Positions 56,684 through 64,000 of a DNA stretch of 64,000 bases are shown here, piece after piece. Each line of letters starts with the position of its first letter. Position 1 is the stretch's first letter. Made by a program: the position numbers and the translations under genes. The notes under the pieces are model-generated. The model did not search any database. It was not told the origin of the DNA and saw nothing but the letters and a program-made list of their open reading frames with translations. Source of the DNA: Heracleum sosnowskyi (lineage: Eukaryota > Streptophyta > Magnoliopsida > Apiales > Apiaceae); assembly GCA_030848705.1 (NCBI GenBank), contig CM061243.1:113112674-113176673 (forward strand). The letters are read 5' to 3'.

Positions 56684-57205
56684 CTAGTCTCGTCCGCCAC
56701 GAACAGCTCTCGGCTCACACAGCATCCAGCTAACAATCCTAGTCACTCTCCTGGCCTCCTCTAAAGCATCAACAGTGACTGGTTCCTCAGCTAGGCGCTT
56801 TCGCGCTGACTCCTCTACAGTACGAATCCTATCCTGCCACTCCGCCTCAGTAATAGCAACACGACGGTCCGCCTCATCAGACATCTGGTCTACAAGGGCC
56901 TGAAGCTCGGCATTCTGTCCGGAAAGGGTCTCTAGGTCTCTAGCAAGGTCTACATGAGCATGAAGAAAGATAGGTGCAGGATCTCCCAAAATTGAAATAC
57001 GAGAATCAACAGATGCGGCTCTCCAAGGGATAGTAGTCTGAACAGGTACAGGTGCAAATGGTAGCTCAACGGGCTGAACACTAGGACTACCTATCTCCAC
57101 TGGATCCTCCTCATGATCAGACAAAGTATGCATAGGGTCAGATGATGTGATAGATGGGTGAGGGGGTGTGTCTCCACCACTAACGTCCATCTCCTGCGAT
57201 AACAA
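56684..57205 (-). CDS. Chromovirus upstream ORF, intact, 173 residues
   Basis: Sense ORF between primer-binding site and gag. Possible starts are at 57205 and, five codons in, at 57190 (MDVSGGDTPPHPS). The first half is acidic and Pro-rich (SDHEEDPVEIGSP); the second half is probably a coiled coil (LARDLETLSGQNAELQALVDQ and onwards) ending RGGRD. The same frame is open in internal 1 apart from the Copia-2 insertion. Function unknown; proteins of this type upstream of gag are not part of the standard chromovirus layout. Confidence 0.7.
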   Translation of the reverse strand: MLSQEMDVSGGDTPPHPSITSSDPMHTLSDHEEDPVEIGSPSVQPVELPFAPVPVQTTIPWRAASVDSRISILGDPAPIFLHAHVDLARDLETLSGQNAELQALVDQMSDEADRRVAITEAEWQDRIRTVEESARKRLAEEPVTVDALEEARRVTRIVSWMLCEPRAVRGGRD

Positions 57206-57430
57206 TATAGATATAGATACTTATATAATAACAGGTTATCTTAATCCTAAAGACTTAACTTAAAAGAAAGTACTTACGCCTACCATTGCTACTTAGCATC
57301 TATCAATCTAATATCCTAACAGATTCCTACTCCTTACAATACTATCTTAATCACCTTTATTAATAGGGATCCTAATCTTTTATTAATAGGGATCCTAATC
57401 CTGGCTTGTTTCAGTGACCAAAAACTGACC

Positions 57431-57442
57431 GCTCTGATACCA
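57431..57442 (-). other. Primer-binding site of chromovirus internal 2
   Basis: Sense TGGTATCAGAGC, three bases from LTR3. Confidence 0.9.
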
Positions 57443-57445
57443 ACC

Positions 57446-60400
57446 TGTGACGCCCTCCCGATCTGGGGTCATGATCGGGGAGTCACTACAAACTCTATAC
57501 ATAATTAAACCCTTAAACAATAATATAAACATGCAGAATAGACCCCAACTCTACCAATGGATCTCAACAGTTGATGGTGTGAAACAAGCATCCACTATCT
57601 AATTCATTAATACATAAACATAAGTCTCAAAAGTTATTACATCCATGTCTTAAACGTTCTACGTTCTCTATTACAAAACACCTTCTAGATATGGCCATCA
57701 CCTACCTGAGCTGGCATCCCAAAAACAACCCTATAAGAAGACTTCCTAGCTGTCTGAAATGTACGTACCATCTTCTCGTTTCACTGTGGGTTAGAATAGG
57801 GGAAAAAGAATGAGCCAAATGCCCAGCAAGTAATAATATGACCAAACAGTTATCCACTGGGAAACAGTTCCAATATCAATATGTATGACATGGGTATAGC
57901 AAAATCCGTATCAATGGGATTATCAAAACAATGAATTGAATATACAATTTCAAAACAGTTTCCAATATCAATATATATGGCATGGTTTTAGCAAAATCCA
58001 TATCAAAGGATTATCAGAATAATGGCATAAATATGCAATTTCAAAGGGTAAACCAATTTCATTATCAAGATATCCGTTTCAAGAAAACAATAAGTAATTT
58101 TGGAGATTTTTCACAACGCACCGGACAATACGGGTGATCAGCCACGTAAAGTCCCCATACCGGACACACAGTCCCTCTGGTCCTTGTATTGGGTCCCATT
58201 AGGCAACACATTGGCCTTTAGACTAGTCCATCCCTAGTCCATTTATTATAATAAAAAAAATGTTGGACCGGCGTTACTCGGCCTCTTACGCCTCCAATCT
58301 TAGGAATCCGTGGAAACCATAAATCAGAATTTAAATGAGTCTAAACTTTATTCCTTTTTAAAACATGTTCAGATATAAAGAAGTTCTTTGGAAATCAGAT
58401 AAGTTCAATCAAAACAATCTGGATTTCTATTAGTGGAATATCAGAAATATTTATCATCGGGTTTGTTCTGGTAATGTACTAGAATGAGAGTTAGGTGTAT
58501 TCACTTTCAGGTATAAAAAGGTTTGAATAAGTATATGATCAAATTCAGGTTATAGAATTATAGGTCATCAGGTTTCAATTCATGTATATGATCAGGGTAT
58601 AAAGGTTTAGGGATAAAGAACTAAACAAAGCATGGTATACAGTTCAACATGGTATATATGAACAAAGATAAGGGTTATCAATGAACAATAGGTGTTTTCA
58701 GAATTAAAAGTATGTCAAGGCAAGATATCAATTCATATGTGTCAAAATGAAACAATGGAATCGAAATACGAAAGCAAGTTTGTATTACTTGCCTTAAGTA
58801 GCTAAAAAGGGGTAATGAGAAATCACTGGTTTTCCACCTTAGTCTTTCCCTTGTCTCTAAGACCCACTTCCTTGAACTCTTTAAGTTCCACTTCCTTGGA
58901 CTCTACAATAGAATATATTCTATCTTAGAACGCCCTTTCTCAAATGTCAATCCTTTACTCTAAACTACCCAACGCATCCTAAGCGCGTAAACACTTAATA
59001 GTTATACCATAAAACAATTATAACCACGTAATAGGCAATCAACCATATAAACTCACATCGTCATTTAAATACACATAACATGCTCCTTATACATATGTAT
59101 ATATAATAATATATTTTTCAAATCATACCACACTTGGTATCCCTTAAATCAATTTGGTCATGCCAACCATATCCTTAACACTTACAACAATGTTTTTCAT
59201 CTCAAAAAGCTGAAAAATCTGTTGCGCATACTTTACTAAAACATTTTTCAAAAATCCAAAAGTAGTCAAACAAATACCAAAATGGACAGGCTACTTCCTG
59301 ATTACTAACTCAACTTAGCATAAAAGTTTCAAAGTTTCAACTTCAGAACACTTTATTTAGTTTAAAAACGAACTGTATAAAGTAGGTACTAAAGCACAGA
59401 AAATCCCTGCTGCGCAACTTTTAGTAAAATAATCATAACTTTTTATTCGTAAATCCTATCGATACAAGGTTAGCGCGTGCACAAACTATATTCAATTTAG
59501 AACAGTGACATCTTAGGTTCTCTGTCTAAAACAGGCAGCAACAATTCGAAAACAATCAAAACAGAACAGGGCAGACAGTTTTCTGGAAAAATTCAGCATG
59601 GCATATGTCTATCCAAAACCATTCCACCATTATAACCTCTACCACAACTAATCATCCAATATCACAACTAATACTCATGTTCTCAAGAAATTACTAAACT
59701 TATACATGCATTTATCAAATACCAATGCTAATAAACTATCAATCCAAATACTTGAAACTTCACTAAAATTCCCAAATCAAAACCTTTAGCATCAAAATTT
59801 CGGACTTAACTAAACTTAACACAATTAATCAACATGCAATCACTATCACTTGAAATTATCAACCAATCACCATCATAAACAAATTCCCAAACCGAATTTA
59901 TAAAAGGGAAAAATCGAAATATATACATGCAATTCGATTTCTTTACATGCAACCAAAATCTTAACTAAACATAGCTATTAATACATGATTTGGACTCAAT
60001 AACATCATCATCGTCCCCGTCGGCTCGTCGGAGCTCATTGCCGACGGCGGCATGGTTCGGAGGTGCCCGGAAAATCGGGTTTCCTTCAACAAACCTCACC
60101 AATAATAATCTAAACAATCTCATTATCACAGAATCATCACAAAACAAAGGTTCGGGATTGAATCAAATCAAAATCTCCAAAAGCCCTTTGCATGCAAACT
60201 GATACACGCACATATACACACGGCCAAACACTCACTCACATACACGATTATACATATATGAGAGATTGAGTGAGAATGAGAGAGAGAGATTTTTACAGAG
60301 AAGAGAAATCGAGAGAGAGAGAGATAGCCGAGAGAGAGAGAGACTCGAGAGAAAGAGAGAAGAGAGAGTGATGAACAGTGAAAGAAGAAAAGGGGAAAAA

Positions 60401-61006
60401 CTGATTGCTGGGGTTTTATAACCCAGGGGTATTTTAGTAACTTGCTAATTAAAAATTCTGATTTCTAATAAACAAAACCAACATAATACCCTTTCTAAAA
60501 TTCGAAAAAAAAATGAAGATAATATCTAAAAATCACAATTTTATTTTTAAAACTAAGAATACGAATTTACAAGCTCCCCCATATTTTTAAAATATTTTTA
60601 TGATCAAAATTGAATTAAATATGAATTTTCAAAGTTTTGATCACATAAATGATATTTAACTCATAAAATCGTTTTTAAATCCTTAAAGCCAAATATAAAT
60701 TCCTCCACTAATTTTAGAAAATACTAGAATATAAACTAAAGGTTGTGAAAAAGATTTCACAATAAAAAGAGTCTCCGATGATTTTATAAAATTCCCGAAA
60801 GGTCAAAAAGAACTAATTTTTAATAAGAAATTCATTTAAAATGCACTTAAAAGCATACACAAGTATTTTAATCCATACCATTCACCAAGTAAACATCTAA
60901 TTATCACATTTTCAAATATCCACCTTTCACACAATACTCACATATCATAGAACTCAAATATTATTAAATATTAATATTGTACAAGCGTTTTTCTGAGTCG
61001 TTATAA
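57446..61006 (-). repeat. Chromovirus LTR3
   Basis: 3561 bp. It has a 9-base duplication near 59325-59340 (AAGTTTCAAAGTTTCAAC) and private substitutions. It ends GTCGTTATAA, so the sense LTR begins TTATAACGAC rather than the usual TG. TATA box at 60414-60420. Confidence 0.92.
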
Positions 61007-61010
61007 CGGC
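61007..61010. repeat. Right target duplication CGGC of the chromovirus complex
   Basis: Matches 12501-12504. Dropping one copy and the whole insertion puts 12504 directly before 61011 in the same reading frame. Confidence 0.65.
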
Positions 61011-61207
61011 GGGGGGATGTTTTGAAGACATATGTCCCTCAGTGGGCGATATTGGAGTCCGATGCTGTCACCACGGCCGACCCTAAGGCGATCAAGGAGA
61101 TAGCTCCTGATTTGTGTCGGGCCTTGGTGCTTCCGGCCGATCGCCCTACCTACGACCGGTTGGACATCGCCGACGCTTGCACCGACCTGATGGCCTTCCT
61201 TTCCCTG
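61011..61207 (+). pseudogene. Antisense extra ORF, exon 2 (3' part, after insertion)
   Basis: Continues exon 2 in frame: about 65 codons including VLKTYVPQWAILESD and ending FLSL just before the donor GT at 61208. The intron runs to an AG at 61280-61281 after a T-rich stretch. Confidence 0.65.
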
Positions 61208-61281
61208 GTAATATATCTTAACTTTTCTTTCAATTTCTTGTCCTTCCATCTTTTTAACCAAGTTCTTTTTCCTTGTTTTAG

Positions 61282-61737
61282 GCGACACCGATGGATGCCA
61301 TCATCACCGACAAGGTGAAGGATATGCAGGGCAGATCCGGCCAAATCCAGGAACTGGAGGTTCGGGCGGTGAGATCGGAGACTGCTCTCCGCCAAGCTAT
61401 TGGTGGTGTGGAGAGGTTGGAGGGTCAAGCTGTGGCGCTTAGGGCTGATCGGGAGGCGATGCAGAAAGAGGTCGACCTTCTCCGAGCCAAGTTAACCAAG
61501 CGCAACCTCTCTCTGAAGGCTTCTAGAAAGATCGCCCGGAAGGAGGCCAAGCTTCGGTTGAACGCCGAGGAACGCTGTTATCAGATGGGCCACGACGAGG
61601 TCGTGAGGAGGGCGGCTGCCATGGGTTTGGACCACACAGCTTTGGTAGAGCCCGGCTTTACTGATCCAGTTGGTCGCCCAGATGAGGATGAGCCTCCGGT
61701 CGTGTCCTCTGGCGAAGATGAAGAGTTGTCTGATTAG
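61282..61737 (+). pseudogene. Antisense extra ORF, exon 3: coiled-coil C-terminus
   Basis: Begins ATPMDAIITDKVKDMQ in phase 0 with exon 2 and stops at TAG 61735-61737. About 120 residues of strong heptad-like helix (LEGQAVALRADREAMQKEVD) are followed by an acidic tail (SSGEDEELSD). The frame itself is undamaged; the gene is broken by the TGA in exon 1 and by the insertion. Confidence 0.7.
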
Positions 61738-62606
61738 GGCTCTTTTTTTTTTCTTTTGTACTTTATTTCGCCTTCGGGCACTAGACTTTTGTAGCCTTCG
61801 GGCATTAAATGTATTTTGTCCTTTGTACTAGATTTTCAAAGTTTTATATCATCTATGCCTTCTTTTATTGTCGATTGTTGTCTTATCATAATTGATGATT
61901 TTATGTACCTTCGGCTCCGATTATATGTGTCTTCGGTTTTATCTTTGCCTTAACATAGTTAACAATATTTATGTGTCTTTGGCTTGTGAACTTCGTCTTA
62001 ACATAATTAACTCGGTTTTATGTATCTTCGGCTTTATTTTGCCTAACATAATTTAACCAAAATTTAGCAATTATATGTATCTTCGGCTCCTATCTTCGCC
62101 TTAACATAAATAAAATAGTTTTATTTATCTTCGACTTTATTTTGCCTTAACATAATCTAAACAAAGTTTAGCAATTATATGTATCTTCGGCTTCTATCTT
62201 CGCCTTAACATAATTGAATCAATTTTATGTATCTTCGGCTTTATTTTGCCTTAACATAATCTAAACAAAGTTTAGCAATTATATGTATCTTCGGCTTCTA
62301 TATTCGCCTAACATGGTCCGTACTCTCCCAAAGTTTGGGTGTTTGGTTATCCAATCGCCAAATTTATGAAACATTATTCAAGAAGTCGTGGCATTTATCC
62401 TTTTTGGTCGTCCCCAGATAAATGTCCGACTTATAACATTGTAATAAATAACTGTTATAATAGGTAGAACGGGGAAACATGTATTTTATTGATAAATTAT
62501 TCGACTCTACATGCTTTTGAGCAAGAAACTTAGTACAAAGTAAAAAATAAGAACTTGAGTGGCGAGCACCTTTTGTTCGGCTATATTCCCTTAGATTGGG
62601 TGAAGG
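61738..62606. repeat. Convergent 3' UTRs with about 103-bp tandem repeats
   Basis: No coding region. The unit with TATGTATCTTCGGCTTTATT and CTTAACATAATC starts at about 62017, 62120 and 62223, a period near 103 bases. Each unit contains two related half-units with TGTATCTTCGGCT, and more diverged copies extend back to about 61900. The block separates the antisense gene from the pol gene running the other way. Tandem subrepeats in the 3' UTR are a known feature of Tat-lineage elements. Confidence 0.75.
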
Positions 62607-64000
62607 CTATTGGTAATATCTTCGTAACCTGGAGGCGTGCCATGTGTTCTTGATCGGGTCGCCAGACATGGTTGCTAGTTTGTAGGTACCAGGTCGAATC
62701 ACCTCAGTCACTTTATACGGGCCTTCCCAGTTTGGCATTAGTTTTCCCTGCTTAGCTGGCATAGAGGTCGCCAATTCACGCAACACCAAATCACCCGACA
62801 TGAAGGTCCTTTTCTTCACTCCAGCGTCGTAGTATTGGGCTGCCTGGAGCTGATATTTCAAATTCCTTAGGTGTGCAGCTTCCCTCTCTTCTTCTAGTAA
62901 ATCAACATTGGCCCGGAGGCCGAATTCATTCGCCTCGACGTTGAACACCTCCATTCGGTAGGAGTCCAGTCCGACCTCAACGGGAACCAGGGCGTCGGTC
63001 CCGAATGCCAACTTGAAAGGTGTTTCTCCGGTTGAAGAACGTGGGGTCGTTCGGTACGCCCACAACACCCAGTTTAACTCTTCTGCCCAAAGCCCCTTGG
63101 CATCTCCCAATCGCTTTTTTATCCCTTCGAAGATAATTTTATTTGCGGCCTCGATTGCTCCGTTTCCTTGAGGGTGGCCGACCGAGCTAAATTTCTGTTG
63201 TATTCCGAAATGCGTCAAGAACTTCCGGAACTTGTTCCCGATGAACTGGGTCCCATTGTTGGATACACAGACTTTCGGGATCCCGAACCTGAGTATGACT
63301 TGCTCTAGCATGAACTTTTTTGCTGCTTCTTCAATTATGGTCGCCAGGGGTCTTGCTTCGACCCACTTGGTCATATAGTCGATCGCCACTATGCAGTACT
63401 TGGCTTGTTTCGTGCTCTTGGGTAGAATTCCCACGATATCTACAGCCCACATGGCGAAAGGAATGGAGCTTAGGACTGATGCCATTTCTTCTGGTGGCTG
63501 TTTCGGGATGGTACTGAATAATTGACATTGTCGACACTTCTTTGCGTAATCGGCCGCATCTGCTCGCAAAGTCGGCCAATAAAACCCCTGTCTGAGGATT
63601 TTGAAGGCAAGTGACCGACCGACAAGATGTTCTCCACATATCCCTTCGTGAACTGTTTCCAAAGCCAGTAGTTGCTCTTTTGGGCCTCTTTCCGGTCTAG
63701 GGGAAAAGTACCTTTTTTCTAGATAGGCCCTGATCGGGGTCATCCAGTCAATGCCTTGGTGGATTTCCATGCATTGTTGCTTGTCGATTGAAGGGATTTT
63801 CACTTCGGTCAGGTAGATGGATCCCGTGAGGTTGTGTGTTTCGGCCGAAGCCAACCTTGACAGAGCATCGGCTCGGCTGTTATCCTCTCTTCCTACTTGA
63901 CTTAATTCGAAAGATTCGAATGAGACCGATGAGTCCTTTACCTTTGCGGCGTAAGCCTTGAGTCGAAGCTCTCTTTGTTCGTATTCTCCTGAAAAGTGCT
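62607..64000 (-). CDS. Tat-like pol C-terminus (RNase H tail and integrase), partial
   Basis: The frame is open from the right edge to the stop at 62607. Upstream part GREDNSRADALSRLAS is the typical RNase H end. Then the integrase H2C2 finger (HEGICGEHLVG, CRQCQ), the first catalytic Asp in MWAVDIVG, SNNGTQF where SDNGTQF is usual, the catalytic Glu in NGAIEAANK, and the C-terminal GPYKV motif with TWHASRLRRYY. The second catalytic Asp is thus Asn (codon AAC at 63258-63260), which should abolish integration. The rest of gag-pol lies beyond the window. Confidence 0.9.
   Translation of the reverse strand, partial: HFSGEYEQRELRLKAYAAKVKDSSVSFESFELSQVGREDNSRADALSRLASAETHNLTGSIYLTEVKIPSIDKQQCMEIHQGIDWMTPIRAYLEKRYFSPRPERGPKEQLLALETVHEGICGEHLVGRSLAFKILRQGFYWPTLRADAADYAKKCRQCQLFSTIPKQPPEEMASVLSSIPFAMWAVDIVGILPKSTKQAKYCIVAIDYMTKWVEARPLATIIEEAAKKFMLEQVILRFGIPKVCVSNNGTQFIGNKFRKFLTHFGIQQKFSSVGHPQGNGAIEAANKIIFEGIKKRLGDAKGLWAEELNWVLWAYRTTPRSSTGETPFKLAFGTDALVPVEVGLDSYRMEVFNVEANEFGLRANVDLLEEEREAAHLRNLKYQLQAAQYYDAGVKKRTFMSGDLVLRELATSMPAKQGKLMPNWEGPYKVTEVIRPGTYKLATMSGDPIKNTWHASRLRRYYQ

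Larger units (their letters stand above)
12505..61006 (-). mobile_element. Tekay/Del-like chromovirus complex, LTR-internal-LTR-internal-LTR
   Basis: Three copies of one about 3.5-kb LTR (12505, 48118, 57446) alternate with two internal regions, all on the minus strand. After removing the two copia insertions, internal 1 is 5804 bp and internal 2 is 5807 bp. Target duplication is seen only at the outer ends. Gag-pol ends in a chromodomain and its integrase and RT sequences fit the Tekay (Del) chromoviruses. The arrangement fits unequal recombination between LTRs of two homologous elements. Confidence 0.85.
10184..64000 (-). mobile_element. Tat/Retand-like Ty3/gypsy retrotransposon, partial, host of all nested elements
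   Basis: The element is read on the minus strand. From its 5' side (right edge) it holds the end of pol (RNase H tail, integrase), a repeat-bearing 3' UTR, an extra gene in antisense orientation, and an LTR at the left. The combination of a Tat-type integrase with an antisense extra ORF between pol and the 3' LTR is known from the Retand branch of the Tat lineage. Its gag, protease, reverse transcriptase and second LTR lie outside the window. GGAGC (10179-10183) would be the left target duplication. About 48.5 kb of it (12505-61006) is later insertion. Confidence 0.7.

Overview
The window is repetitive DNA from a flowering plant with a large genome, most likely a eudicot; the species cannot be named from it. 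No ordinary host gene was found. Everything recognisable is a transposable element: Helitron-like elements, Ty3/gypsy elements of the Tat and chromovirus lineages, and SIRE-type Ty1/copia elements, with primer-binding sites matching plant initiator tRNA-Met.

Layout. 1-2752 is AT-rich intergenic DNA with a tRNA-like/SINE-like patch near 2359-2429. 2753-10183 is a pile of short non-autonomous Helitron-like elements, recognised by repeated 3' ends (a CCGTGC..GCACGG hairpin then CTAGT) and repeated TC-starting 5' ends. At 10184 GC content rises where a Tat/Retand-like Ty3/gypsy element begins. It lies on the minus strand and runs off the right edge. Its LTR is at the left, an antisense extra gene (putative gypsy-type transposon domain plus coiled coils) follows on the plus strand, then a 3' UTR with about 103-bp tandem repeats, then the end of pol (RNase H and integrase) from 62607 to the edge.

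The antisense gene is split by a 48.5-kb insertion (12505-61006) flanked by CGGC duplications; removing it keeps the reading frame. The insertion is a chromovirus (Tekay/Del-like) complex on the minus strand: LTR1 - internal 1 - LTR2 - internal 2 - LTR3, two elements sharing a central LTR. Internal 1 keeps an intact 1512-residue gag-pol with chromodomain. Internal 2 is the same length plus 3 bp but carries four stop codons. Two 13.1-kb SIRE-like copia elements then inserted into the chromovirus: Copia-1 (14201-27332, minus) in LTR1 with GTATC duplications, and Copia-2 (34720-47833, plus) in the leader of internal 1 with GGGGG duplications. They are near-identical and form a giant inverted repeat.

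Each copia has a long gag, a pol in the -1 frame, and a 1488-residue extra ORF before the 3' LTR. Copia-2 looks complete and very young (LTRs both 1020 bp, one difference noticed). Copia-1 has a one-base deletion in reverse transcriptase. The most unusual signal is a short CGTTGAC/CGTTGAT motif occurring about 36 times in each copia, in both orientations, in LTRs, spacers and all three ORFs, and in different reading frames.

Order of events inferred: Helitron-like elements, Tat insertion, chromovirus insertion and LTR recombination, Copia-1, Copia-2.
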